From the NCBI GenBank assembly GCA_036346395.1, contig CM070611.1:27166473-27230472 (forward strand): a DNA stretch of 64,000 nt. Direction: 5' to 3'. Below, in pieces: positions 22,939 to 34,760 of the stretch. The notes under the pieces were generated by a model. The model searched no databases. It was not told where the DNA came from and worked only from the letters and a program-made list of their open reading frames with translations. Each line of letters begins with the position of its first letter. The first letter of the stretch is position 1. Position numbers and translations under genes: made by a program. The stretch comes from Hsuehochloa calcarea (Eukaryota > Streptophyta > Magnoliopsida > Poales > Poaceae).

Positions 22939-25450
22939 ACACAAAGACACACAGAAAAGTGTATGTCTGGTCTCGAGGCTGTGAGGTACAAGAGAGAGCC
23001 AATCATGCTCCTGAAATCCTTTTGGTCAACAGTGTTCGCTGCCTTCATCCGGATCCAGCAGTACCAGATGCCATTGAGTTGATATCGGCTTTCCATCATT
23101 CATGTCGAAACGCTTGTGAGATCTCGAGTGTATTTGCCTTGATGAAGAAAGGTACCTCCCGAGTCTGCTTGATTTGGAAGCCAAGGAAGAAGCTCAACTC
23201 GCCCATCATGCTCATTTCAAACTCCGAGCTCATGACATCGGAAAACTGGGAAACGAGCATGCGAGGAGCCGCCAAATATAATGTCATCCACGAGATCCGA
23301 CGAGGTAAGATCGCTGCCAAGACGGCGGATGAACAAGGTTTTGTCAATTTTACCCATCTCAAAACCATGGCTCAAACAGATAGGACTTAAGCCTTCATAC
23401 CAAGCTCGGGAGCTCGCTTGAGTCCATACAAAGCTTTGGAAAGCTCAGAGACATGGTTAGGTATTTGGAGTTCTCAAACCGTGAGGTCAGTCTCACATAG
23501 ACTTCTTCCTCAATAAGGCCATTGAGGAAGGCACTCTTGACATCCATCTGTAAAGCTTGAAACCCTTAGAAGCCGCAAAGGCAAGCAGATTCTAATGGCT
23601 TCAAGTCTAGCTACAGGGCAAAGGTCTCTTCAAATCTAGACCTCAACTTGAGAGTACCCCAGCTACCACCTAGCCTTGTTTCAATGACTAACCCATCTTC
23701 ACTTTGCTTGTTCTTGAACACCCATTTGGTCCCAATGATATTGTGACCTTGAGGGGCTCAACAAGGGACCAGACCTTGTTCCTTTCAAAGTTTTCTAATT
23801 CCTCGCATGGCGTTAGTCCATGACTCATCGTAAAGAGCATGACAAACGCCTTTGGGCTCAAACGAGGCAACAAAGGCGTAATGGAGACAGAATAGAGACA
23901 TGCCGCTTTTGAACTAGTGACTCGCTCAAAGAGATCTCCAATTATCCGCTCAAGGATGGTCCTTTGAATGTGTCTTGGAGGTCCAGGTGAGATGAAGAAG
24001 TGGCCTCTACCTCATTAGCGCATGAGATAGGGACAGAGCCACTAGCTTCGTAAGAAGCGTAAGGTAAGGGCGATCTCCTCGAGGTGCAAAGGAAGAGGGC
24101 ACCTCAAGAGGAAGAGAAGGAACTGGATCTGTAAACAACCCTCATCTCCATCCTCCTCATCGCCCACAAAGATGGACTCGCATCGCTTCTAAAGAACTCG
24201 AGAAATCGTGCCTAGTCCCCGGATCGCCTCATCAAGGTCACCTCACGTGTTTCTAACAATTTACTAGACTCGCAGCCTGCACTCTATAGGCACGAGAAGA
24301 AGTCGAGTAACCCGTAAAGATCCCATCACAAGATCGTGACTCGAACTTATCTAGGTTCCCTGCACTTTAATAAAACACTTGCAACCAAACACACGAAAAT
24401 GCGAGACTGGGTTTTCGCCATATCTCAACTCATAAGAAGTGCGATGCAAGAGTGCCCAAGAAAACTCATAGAAACATGACAAGCAAGAGTAATTGCCTCA
24501 CCAAAACTTCCTAGGTGTAGAGTACTCATCAAGCATCGCCCCGCCATCTCGACTAAGGTACGGTTCTTCCTCTCCACAACGCCATTTTGTTGGGGGACGA
24601 TGGAGACGAGAACTTGTGCTCTACACTGCCTCACCACAAAACTCTCAAAGTAGGAATTTTGAACTCGGTGCCATTATCGCGAATTGCTCGTAATGCACCC
24701 GGGAGCTCAACAGAAAGCCTACTAAAAGACCACGAAAAAGAGTAAACGCCTCATCCTTCGAGGCTAAGAAAAATACCCAAGAATACCTCGAGAAGTCATC
24801 GACCACGACAAGCACGCACCACTTCCCTCCCATCGATCGCACTCTAGCCGGTCCCATCGTGTCCATATGGAGCAGCTTGACCCGTGCATCCGCTATAGTC
24901 ATCAGAATCGAGGATGTGAAGCGGCAACCATTTTGCCGTGTTTAAGGGAGCACAAACAAGATCCTTGACCATTTTGAGTTTGGCAAACCACGAATGAGAT
25001 CGTGGCGCTAACTCGGTCGATGATCAAATCCTATATGACCAAGTCTCCTATGCCGAAAGTCAAATCACGGGATTCGTAGCAATTAAACATCGGAGAGGAT
25101 CACCGTAAGATCCGTAAAAATCAGCACGAAAGATCCTCCCATATCGAGAAATCCCGCAAACTAGACTACCCAAGAATCAAGAATTTTGCAATTGTTTTTC
25201 TTAAAGCTCACCTCGAACCCGCCATCGGTGGTCGAGAGACCGAAGCGATTATACTGCAGCTTACTTACTAAGGCAACATCTTTTAAAATAAAAGAATCAT
25301 TAATGCTCACAGCACTTTAGCGATGACGCGCCCAAATGAAGCATCTCCAAGGTGATCGCTCATCACCGAGCGCGGCTAGGAAGAAAACCAACGAGACTCA
25401 CCACCATATGACGTGAACAACCGAGTCTACAATCCGCACCTTTCCTTCCC
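22938..25450 (-). pseudogene. C1 truncated unit: pol (PR-IN-RT, RNase H lost)
   Basis: Read leftwards it shows: a protease active-site region V-D-S-G-C-S-R-H-M (25406-25432, one base short); integrase core with H-M-D-T-M-G-P and V-V-V-D-D-F-S-R-Y-S-W (24645-24902); P-Q-Q-N-G-V-V-E-R-K-N-R-T-L (about 24550-24600); RT N-terminus E-E-L-E-N-F-E-R-N-K-V-W-S-L (23688-23873); the V-D-D of the RT active site (23283-23291); and the RT C-terminal S-M-I-G-S-L-L-Y-L-T-A-S-R-P-D-I (about 22970-23010). Many single-base slips break it. It is copia order (integrase before RT). It cannot make a working enzyme as written. Confidence 0.8.
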
Positions 25451-28295
25451 ACCCGGCGACCACCGAGTCAAACAGAGTAAAGTCTCAAGATCGGGTGAAT
25501 CAACAAAGGATTTTGGCACCCAATATCGAGTAACACGGCGAATGATGAAGTAGTCAAGCAAGACCGACCTCTATCTACCCTACGCCTCTGCCACTCAACA
25601 AGTCAAAGATCTCACTGTTGTCAATCCGATCGCTATGGAAGAGCGAGTCGGTGCCAAGAATATGTCGATCTCGCCATGGTAGCTATCTCGAAAGGAAAAC
25701 GAGATCTACCTCGTGACGGCGGAAGTTACGACCAAAGGGAGCATGAGGACTAAACTCGAAAACTCGTAAAACCAAGTCCTCGATGTCGCCCAAAATCATC
25801 GATGGAACAAACCTAGACCTCGTGGTTGGTCTTAGGTGCACTCAAGATCCGGGCTGACCGAATGTGCCTAAGAGACTCAACATGGTCTCTACGCGCGATC
25901 TTGGCGCTACCAAGCAATGATCAACTAAATGTCCATCTTTCCGGATGAAGGTGCAATGATACTTCGCCTTCTCGAGGGCCAAGCCGCAGTGGAATCACCT
26001 TGTCGTCAGAGATCCTTTGAACAAAACCCGCGACTTAAAATTGACTTTCTCACCCCGGCTTAGTTTTGATCACACCGTGCTATGGTTTTGAGCACGACAT
26101 GTGGATGCTTCCTCATATCCTCCTCGGATATCATATCCTAGACCCCGATTAAATCGCAAATTTTAGATTTGTCTAGAATGAGATTGAGCTTCTTCTTGCC
26201 TCCTACAAACCTCTCGAGAGTGTTCATAAGATACCGACACTCCCGAAGAGAGAGGTGCAAGAAGAGCAGGGGAAGAAAGGACAAAGCAGAAGGTAAGGGA
26301 GCGTAAGAAGAACCAACAACAGAGGAAAGATTGGCTTGTGCACGACAAATTACTTTGGGGGATAGTCCCATCGCTAGCAAATTGGTTCACGCTGCTAGGC
26401 GTCTCTACCAAACCCTTAGACTTCTTCCCAAAGACACACAATACAAGCAGATGATTGTGTTCTAGAAGGTCCTTAGTTAGCTTCACACATTTTTCATCCA
26501 ATGCAACCAAATCACATTTTAGTTTATTACAATGATTGCAAGGTGAGCTAACAAGGTCCTTAGAAGCATACGAGCCAATTTGTTATCGTGATCAATCATT
26601 TCTTGAAACCGCTAGATACGATTCTAATTCAAAGCAGCTAACTTAGGACAGCTTTAAACAAGAAACAATAGGCTCTAGTAGCGCGAGCTTGAAATTCAAT
26701 TTTGTGATCTGCCTGCTTTAGGTTCATCTTGAGATTATTACAATTTTCACAAGTTTTAGGCAGATCAAGCAACATGGTATAAAGACCTCTAAACGAATTG
26801 TCCTTAACCTCACATGAGGTGCAAGCAAGAGCCTCAACAAAGAGTGGATGAAGGAGGTGCTACCCTACTCATCTCTAATTCAAAGAAGAAGGCTAATGTT
26901 CTCTACCTTAATCATGTCAAGTTCAGAGGACACACTATCATGTAAGGTCCTTAGTTTATCCATATCATCAATCAAAGCACAAAGATGTGTCACATTCATC
27001 ACGGAGGGAGCGATGTAAGCAAAGTAAGCTCCCGTGATAGTCTAGCTACTTCCTTCTCCAACACGTAACACTTAGCCCTAGACTTAGCATGAAATCTACC
27101 TAGCTTAAGAAAAGCATCATTAAGCGGGTCATAAGTGGGACTAACCTCGCCTGAGTCGGAGTACACTCATTGTCGCTCGCCTCGCCTCGAGGGCCATGAA
27201 GCACATGCCGAGAAGTTGCCGCCGCCCTGGGATCATGATCGCCCTTCCCATCATCGCTACTCCACCCTCCACCTCGCTGGTGTCCAGCCTGTCGAGGGCG
27301 TGAGGACGCTGATGGAACAGCTTCTTTGCCTTCCCAAAGTTGCGGAACTTCTTCTTGCCTTGATCAAAGCCGAGGGCTTCGTGTTGCGGTTCTTGTCGAT
27401 GTAGTCGTTCTTGCTTGGACCGCCATAGTCACCTTTGCCCTTCCCAAGCTTGGGACAGCTTGCTCGGATGTGGTTGGGGCCACCACACTCAAACAAATCA
27501 CAGACCTCCTCTTTTACCATCCCTCCTCCTCTTGTAAGCATGGGAAAACTTCCGAGCTAGGAGGGCTAGTCGTTCATCCTCAAGTCGCTCTAACGATCAT
27601 CGCTATGTCACGAGAGCAGCTAGGAGAACCCACGACGACTCGTAAGAAGATCCGAGGTGGGATCGGACTAAAGCCATCGATCGTGACTTCGACCTTCGAG
27701 AGACAATGTCAATCTCGTGAGTCTTGAGACGCGAGTAAAGCGCATCAAGAGTCGTGGTCGAGAGGTCCGTGCTATCTTTGATGGTAGTCACTTTCATCTC
27801 CCAAACACGAAGATCAAGTGCGAAAGCATCTGTCGAGCGTTATCCGAGTCGGGTATGTAAGACCGACCACCGGAGGTTGCTCAAAATCTTGTGAAAATGC
27901 GCGAAAGCACTCGCCTAAAGATTCACCAAAGAAGCATTTCAAATTTATCAGATTCACGCTTGAACCGGTCTTGTCGAACCGCCTTAACTGGGTAGTGCCC
28001 TCATGGTATGCATCGAGGGTCACCTGATGTCATAAGCGTAAATCAAATGAGAAATACGATCAAACTCACTTCGCTTAAACCTCGAATGATTATGTTCCTT
28101 GCCTTAGCATTTGCCTCAACATTGGCCATGTTTCCAAAGATTGATGTTCTCATCGGCAGAACAACAAATCTACCTTCACCTTTCTCCGTGATGGCATACC
28201 CCGAGCCTCGGATGTAAGTTTCCATTCGCTCTTCCGTAAGGGTAATCCGCACCATCAAAAACTGGAGGCTTGGTGGAATACTTGTCCGCTGCCAT
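25451..28295 (-). pseudogene. C1 truncated unit: gag
   Basis: It starts at the ATG at 28295 with M-A-A-D-K-Y-S-T-K-P-P-V-F-D-G, followed by the copia Gag capsid region. It has a CCHC knuckle (C-D-L-F-E-C-G-G-P-N-H-I-R-A-S-C, about 27450-27500), a long coiled coil with CxxC pairs (about 26490-27000), and a second knuckle-like motif before protease. It is interrupted by several frameshifts. The sister copy is at 34760-37487 plus 50862-50964. Confidence 0.75.
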
Positions 28296-28942
28296 GGCTC
28301 AACCGACCGTTAAGATCTATCAAGAAGAGCTAACCGCCTCGATACCAATTGAAGGACCGAATGGCAACAGAGGGGGTGAATGGTGCCTAAAAATTAATAC
28401 TCCCTTCACCGTATTTAAAACCAATTACAAAGATCTCTCAAGATCTAAAGAAAGTAAATGAAGCAAGATCAAATAACAAAACAAGTTTCAGTCGTTCTTC
28501 CGAAATCGAAGTTCGGCAGATTGCGGAAGTTCCGCTATGTAGTTCCGTTGTATATTGCGGAAGTTCCGCTATGTATTTCACGCGATAAAATCTAAGTCTG
28601 ATTATCCCGACCAAGAATGAACGCCGGGTTTTTGCCCAAAAATCCAAACTACTTAATCTTGAATGCTCTTCTCAGGTCAAGTTTTACAGGACATCATCCT
28701 AAACACCATCTTGACCTTATGGAGAAGAATCGCAACCAAAGATTCAATAATCGAACCAAAACGGATTTCTTGAAGAAGGGCAAGAAAGACCAAAACCAAT
28801 GATAAGCTTAGATTCTCGATTCTTAGAGCATGAAACTTTGAGGAAGTAATAGCAATACCAAAACGATTCTAGATATGAAGTTTCATGCTATTTCATAAAA
28901 CGAATCAAAAGATATGCCAAAACCCTAGATATTCAACATGAA

Positions 28943-28958
28943 CAGAGAGAGAGAGAGA
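28943..28958. repeat. (GA)n microsatellite in C1 LTR
   Basis: An AGAGAGAGAG run in both C1 LTR copies (the other is at about 51595-51608). Confidence 0.7.
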
Positions 28959-29149
28959 GTTGCAAAATCAAGTAATCAAAACCTCAGATTTCATTGATTG
29001 AAATATGGATTACAGAGGTAACACAAAGAGGAATGATTACAATAGGTTTCAGCTCATCAACTCCACAAACTCAAAAAGCAAAACACACCCTTTGGTGGAG
29101 CTAACCCTAATTTTCTCTCTCAAAGTCTAACCCTAACCTGTGGTTCTCC

Positions 29150-29161
29150 CTATTTATAGCC
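29150..29161 (-). promoter_or_regulatory. TATA box of C1 central LTR
   Basis: The minus strand reads GGCTATAAATAG. It is conserved in the right LTR, with telo-box-like AACCCTAA repeats close by. Confidence 0.6.
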
Positions 29162-29939
29162 TTTGCTAATGGGCCTCCAACCCATTAAGCCCGCTACACC
29201 GAACGGAACCGCCTCCACTTTTGCCGCTTATGAAAAGACCTTTCGCCTCTTGCGCACCTTTCCGAAGCCTCCGACACCTTGTTGTGCACGACTCGCAACC
29301 GCTTCAAGATTCACGCCGCCTTCGACACATCCCGACCGCTTCGACCTCAACGCCTCGCGCTTAGTCCGTCCACGTGTCTCGCCACGACTCCATCTTGATG
29401 CCCCGCAACAACATGCATAAAAACACATCACATAGCATTGCACAATATCATAGCATCAACATTTGTATAAGACTCAAACTCATACAAAATCAAAATCACA
29501 AAATAATCTTCTCGCACGCTCGACACAATCGAAGTTCCGCATTACCACAAATGAAGTTCCGATTTCTAACATCCGATTTGTCAGAATATCGGAAGTTCCG
29601 CACCAACATCGCGTACTTCCGATATCCTAACAACCGACTTTCCAGATATTTAATTCGATTTAATATCTCGTAGAACACTCAATGTCAGATATCTGACACT
29701 CCGCTACCTTGTGCGGAAGTTCCGATTTCCTTCAAATGAGAGCAAAACCTGTGATAAATCGGAAGTTCCTATTTCCAACACCGTAGTTCGATTAATCTGA
29801 ACTTCCGCTCCATACACAATGTAGTTCCGATTTCCACTCACCCGTAAATAACCCAAACCAAAACCTCAACTCTCAATCTAATCAACACACTTGTCAAATA
29901 CTCATCACTCAGAGGGAGGACCTCTCACATGGTCTCTCA

Positions 29940-31680
29940 ATCTCCCCTTGATGAGTATATTGACAATTACCAAAAAGCATAAGATGAGTTTGAGATTCCA
30001 ACAACCAAGGTCTAAACAAGAGCAATTAAGCTCAAGACCAAGTTGACAAAAGAAAAAGACTTGAGATGAGATGAAAGAGCAATTTTCGCACAAAACTCAA
30101 GGCTTTTCTTTAGAAGGCTTTTTCTCACAATCATTCTCCCCTTTGGCAATAAAATCATCAATATGTAGAAAAGGGAGGAAAAGACTATATGATGTCTATT
30201 TTAAGCATTAGGAGCCATGTAGATTATCCAAAATGACTATTAGAGTATTACACCAAGCCATAACACGTAAGAATGCTATCAAGATCATGACAATCGATGT
30301 ATAGAAGAGCTAAGACAGAAAGTCCATAATCGATTAATGATCCAATTCTTTAGCAGTCAAATAAGTCAAGATTGAAGTCTAGCTAAAGATATCCAAGGAT
30401 GATACAAGCCATGTCAAATAATCTAAGTTGAACCAAGAAGACTCATACTCAATGCTTTAGAGTGCTACCAGTTGAAGAAGGACTCATTTTATCCGTAACT
30501 TGGTCCTTTTAATGATAAGCAATTTTAGCACATTTTTTTAAACTCTTTATGGTTTTATCTTAGTAAAGCAAGCTCGGACTAGGTGCCATCCACAACCGCC
30601 TCCTAAGCTTCAACCAATTTTTCAAATCTTAGCCATGTGCTAGATCCCAAGCCTTATGCGACCACCCAAGCAATGACTTAAGGAGGTGATCTTAGGTCAT
30701 CCAAGGCTCCCCGAGTTCATGCCTAGTGCAATGGCAAGCCGCCTCATGAGAAAGATTTGGTGAGATCGCTTTTTCGCACAAAGAGATCATTTTTGCTTTT
30801 GAAGTTTTTAGACCAAGGATTAGAGATAAGTCATGTTTCTTAACAAACCGACATAGCTTACTCAAAAGTTCAAAAGAGATTCAGACTCAACTCACCTACT
30901 TGACATGGCGAAAATCATAAAAGGATAGTTTCAACCTGACTAGTCTCAAGAGCTATCATGACAAGATTTTAATTCAAGTTTAGCATTTTTAAATACCTTA
31001 GCATGGCAAAGACTAAACTACACATAAAAGTCATGATAGATCTAGCGCTTTAGCATAAATCATGGCAAGATGTAAAATAGTGAAAACAGATCATAAGGGA
31101 TAATAAACAAGGCTCCATTTGATTATCATGCAATGCTTGATGAAATACACAAAAATCCGATTCCCTTCGAATGAGATGCATCTTTTAATTCAAAGTTGAG
31201 TTATGACAAAATTAAGAGTATGGAATAACCAAGAATAACTCCCCAACCAAAGGAACAAAACGAGAATCGATAAGTAAAATGTAAAAGGCGCCCTTTAGAG
31301 CATAGAAAGATATAGAGAAAACTATCGCCGCATGTATTCTTATCTACCCCATATGATTCTAGGACTATTAGGTGATCTACACAAACACTAAGGAGCAAAC
31401 ACTGCCCCTGTCTACCCAAGGGTGGCCCGACCCTCGCTAGAACCTATAAGAAGTGAGTAAGCTCTACTTAGAGAGGAAGAGACAACTAATAAGCAAAGAT
31501 CCTAGAAGCACAAGACAAGAAGTAGCAACAAAGCAATGTGGCAAGAGAAACACTCTAACCTATGCTTTGGAAGGACTTCAACCCAAATATTAAAAGAAAT
31601 GAAACCGTAAAGGAGTAAGCGATAATATAATATAATATAATACAAGAGTAGCACAACGCCCCCCTCACAAAGCAATCGTA
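29940..31680 (-). other. C1 3' noncoding region
   Basis: 1.7 kb lie between the RNase H end and the LTR, with no credible gene. The LTR-proximal purine tract is at 29940-29951 (CAAGGGGAGAT on the minus strand) and a second tract at 30133-30147. A block at about 30639-30773 matches the corresponding region of C2 far better than its surroundings do. Weaker collinear similarity to C2 extends through much of the region. A short (TATAA)n run sits at 31622-31643. Confidence 0.75.
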
Positions 31681-34600
31681 AGGACAAACCACCCCAAGCT
31701 CTCCCCAGAGTCGAAACCGAGAGCCGCCCAGAGGCTTAGTGAAGATATCGCCAACCGGTGCTCACTTCCACAAACTAGAGCACAATGTCACCCTTCTCTA
31801 CATGGTCTCAAGAAAGTGATATCTATATCAATATGCTTGGTCCGAGAATGTTGCATCGGGTTCTTGGCAATGCAAATCGCAGACGTGTTATCACAGAAGA
31901 GTGGAACGCAATGATAGATAGCCCAATCCTGCAGGTCGAGACCATCCAAAGCACTTGCTACAAAGAATCGGTCTGCGACAGAACGCATTTCGGCCTCTGC
32001 AGCGGATCGCAACACCGGATTGCTTCCTCGACGACCGAGAGACGAGAGAAGTGCCAATGAATTGGCAAGTGCGTGGTGCTCTTCCTATCTATCCTACAAC
32101 CAAAAAAATCTACATCGGAGAAGGCTCTAAGAGATAGACAAGAAGAGGAGGAGTACCGATACCATAGTCAATGGTAGCTCAAGGTACCGAAGATGCGCTT
32201 CACCGCCGACGGTGAGATACGCGAGGAGAAGCTCAAACCGAGCACAAAGACACACGTAAAAGTGTATGTCCGGTCTCGAGGTCGTGAGGTACAAGAGAGA
32301 GCCAATCATGCTCCTCAAATCCTTTTGGTCAACAGTGTTCGCGCCTTCATCCGGATCCAGAGCACCAGAGATGCCATTGGAGTTGATATCGCTTTCCATC
32401 ATTCATGTCAAACGCTCAGAGGTCTCGAGTGTATTTGCCTTGATGAAGAAAGGTACCTCCCGAGTCTGCTTGATTTGGAAGCCAAGGAAGAAGCTCAACT
32501 CGCCCATCATGCTCATTTCAAACTCCGAGCTCATGACATCGGAAAACTGGAAACGAGCATGCGAGGAGCCGCCAAAGATAATGTCATCCACGAGATCCGA
32601 CGAGCGTAAGATCGCGCCAAGACGGCGATGAACAAGGTTTTGTCAATTTTACCCATCTCAAAACCATGGCTCACAGATAGGACTTAAGCCTTTCATACCA
32701 AGCTCGGGAGCTCGCTTGAGTCCATACAAAGCTTTGGAAAGCTCAGAGACATGGTTAGGGTATTTGGGGTTCTCAAACCAGAGGTCAGTCTCACATAGAC
32801 TTCTTCCTCAATAAGGCCATTGAGGAAGGCACTCTTGACATCCATCTGTAAAGCTTGAAACCCTTAGAAGTCCGCAAAGGCAAGCAGATTCTAATGGCTT
32901 CAAGTCTAGCTACAGGGCAAAGGTCTCTTCAAATCTAGACCTCAACTTGAGAGTACCCGAGCTACCAAATAGCCTTGTTTCAATGACTAACCCATCTTCA
33001 CTTTGCTTGTTCTGAACACCCATTTGGTCCCAATGATATTGTGACCTTGAGGGGCTCAACAAGGACCGCACCTTGTTCCTTTCAAAGTTTTCCAATTCCT
33101 CGTGCATGGCGTTAGTCCATGACTCATCGAAAGAGCATGACAAACGCCTTTGGGCTCAAACGAGGCAACAAAGGCGTAATGGAGACGTAATAGAGACATG
33201 CCAGCTTTTGAACTAGTGACTCGCTCAAAGAGATCTCCAATTATCCGCTCTCAAGGATGGTCCTTTGAATGTGTCTTGGAGGTCCAGGTGAGATGAAGAA
33301 GTGGCCTCTACCTCATTAGCGATGAGATAGGACAGAGCCACTAGCTTCGTAAGAAGCGTAAGGTAAGGCTGATCTCCTCGAGGTGCAAAGTGGAAGAAGG
33401 CACCTCAAGAGGAAGAGAAGGAACTGGATCGGGTAAACAACCTCATCTCCATCCTCCTCATCGCCCACAAAGATGGACTCGATCGCCTAAAGAACTCGAG
33501 ATATCGTGCCTAGTCCTCGGATGGCCTCATCAAGGTCACCTCACGTGTTTCTAACAATTTACTAGACTCAGCCTGCACTCTATAGGCACGAGAAGAAGTC
33601 GAGTAACCTGTAAAGATCCCATCACAAGATCGTGACTCGAACTTATCTAGGTTCCTGCACTTCGTAATAAAACACTTGCAACCAAACACACGAAAATGCG
33701 AGACGCTGGTTTTCGCCATATCTCAACTCATAAGAAGTGCGATGCAAGAGTGCCCAAGAAAACTCATAGAAACATGACAAGCAAAGAGCAATTGCCTCAC
33801 CCAAAACTTCCTAGGTGTAGAGTACTCATCAAGCATCGCCCGCCATCTCGACCAAGGTACGGTTCTTCCTCTCCACAACGCCATTTTGTTGGGGGACGAT
33901 GGAGACGAGAACCGGTGCTCTACACTGCCTCACCACAAAACTCTCAAAGTAGGAATTCTTGAACTCGGTGCCATTATCGGTCTGAATTGCTCGTAATGCA
34001 CCCGGAGCTCAACAGAAAGCCTACTAAAAAGACCACGAAAAGAGTAAACGCCTCATCCTTCGAGGCTAAGAAAAACACCCAAGAATACCTCGAGAAGTCA
34101 TCGACCACTTACAAGTACGCACCACTTCCTCCCATCGATCGCACTCTAGCCGGTCCCATCAGGTCCATATGGAGCAGCTTGACCGGTGCATCCGCATAGT
34201 CATCAGAATCGAGGATGTGAAGCGGAACCATTTTGCCGTCTTGCAAGGAGCACAAACAAGATCCTTGACCATTTTGAGTTTTGGCAAACCACGAATGAGA
34301 TCGTGGCCGCTAACTCGGTCGATGATCAAATCCTATATGACCAAGTCTCCTATGCCGTAAAGTCAAATCACGGATTCGTAGCAATTAAACATCGGAGAGG
34401 ATCACCGTAAGATCCGGAAAATCAGCACGAAAGATCCTCCCATATCGAGAAATCCCGCAAACTAGACTACCCAAGAATCAAGAATTTTGCAATTGTTTTT
34501 CTTAAAGCTCACCTCGAACCCGCCATCGGAAGTCGAGAGACCAAAGCGATTATACCGCAGCCTTACTTACTAAGGCAACATCTTTTAAAATAAAAGAATC

Positions 34601-34760
34601 ATTAATGCTCACAAGACCTTTAGCGATGACGCCCAAATGAAGCATCTCCAAGGTGATCGCCTCATCACCGGAGCGCGGGCTAGGAAGAAAACCAACGAGA
34701 CTCACCAAATATATGACGTGAACAACCGAGTCTACAATCCGCACCTTTCCTTCCCAAATC
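31681..34760 (-). pseudogene. C1 pol: protease, integrase, RT, RNase H
   Basis: From right to left: protease V-D-S-G-C-S-R-H-M (34710-34735, one base short); integrase core with H-M-D-L-M-G-P (first catalytic Asp at 34163-34165); integrase C-terminus H-F-R-V-F-G-C-K-C-F (33510-33719); RT N-terminus W-T-N-A-M-H-E-E-L-E-N-F-E-R (32910-33143); RT active site V-D-D-I-I-F-G-G (about 32570-32595); RT C-terminus (32127-32402); RNase H (31788-32057) with A-A-E-A-E, C-D-N-T-S-A and K-H-I-D-I; and the A-D-I-F-T-K-P-L tail near 31720-31750. The order is copia-type. Frameshifts occur throughout, including one removing bases just before V-D-D. Confidence 0.85.

Larger units (their letters stand above)
22938..28349 (-). 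mobile_element. C1 internal region, truncated second unit
   Basis: This is a minus-strand Sirevirus-like internal region joined to the shared LTR at 28350. It has PBS, gag and pol up to the C-terminal part of RT, then stops abruptly at 22938. RNase H, the 3' noncoding region and the 3' LTR are missing. It is collinear with 32240-37487 plus 50862-51017. Confidence 0.85.
28350..29939 (-). repeat. C1 shared central LTR (about 1.59 kb)
   Basis: It has TG...CA ends (TGAGAGACCATG at 29939 leftwards, ending CCTTCA at 28350). It aligns with 51018-52615. It acts as the 3' LTR of the full unit to its right (purine tract at 29940-29951) and the 5' LTR of the truncated unit to its left (PBS at about 28331-28349). 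It contains two clusters of CGGAAGTTCCG-type palindromes, here more corrupted than in the right copy. Confidence 0.85.

Noticed and set aside
22939..23390. Open plus-strand frame continuing from C2 gag to 23390
   Set aside because: Beyond 22938 it reads the antisense of C1 RT, so this part is an accidental fusion frame and not an extended Gag.
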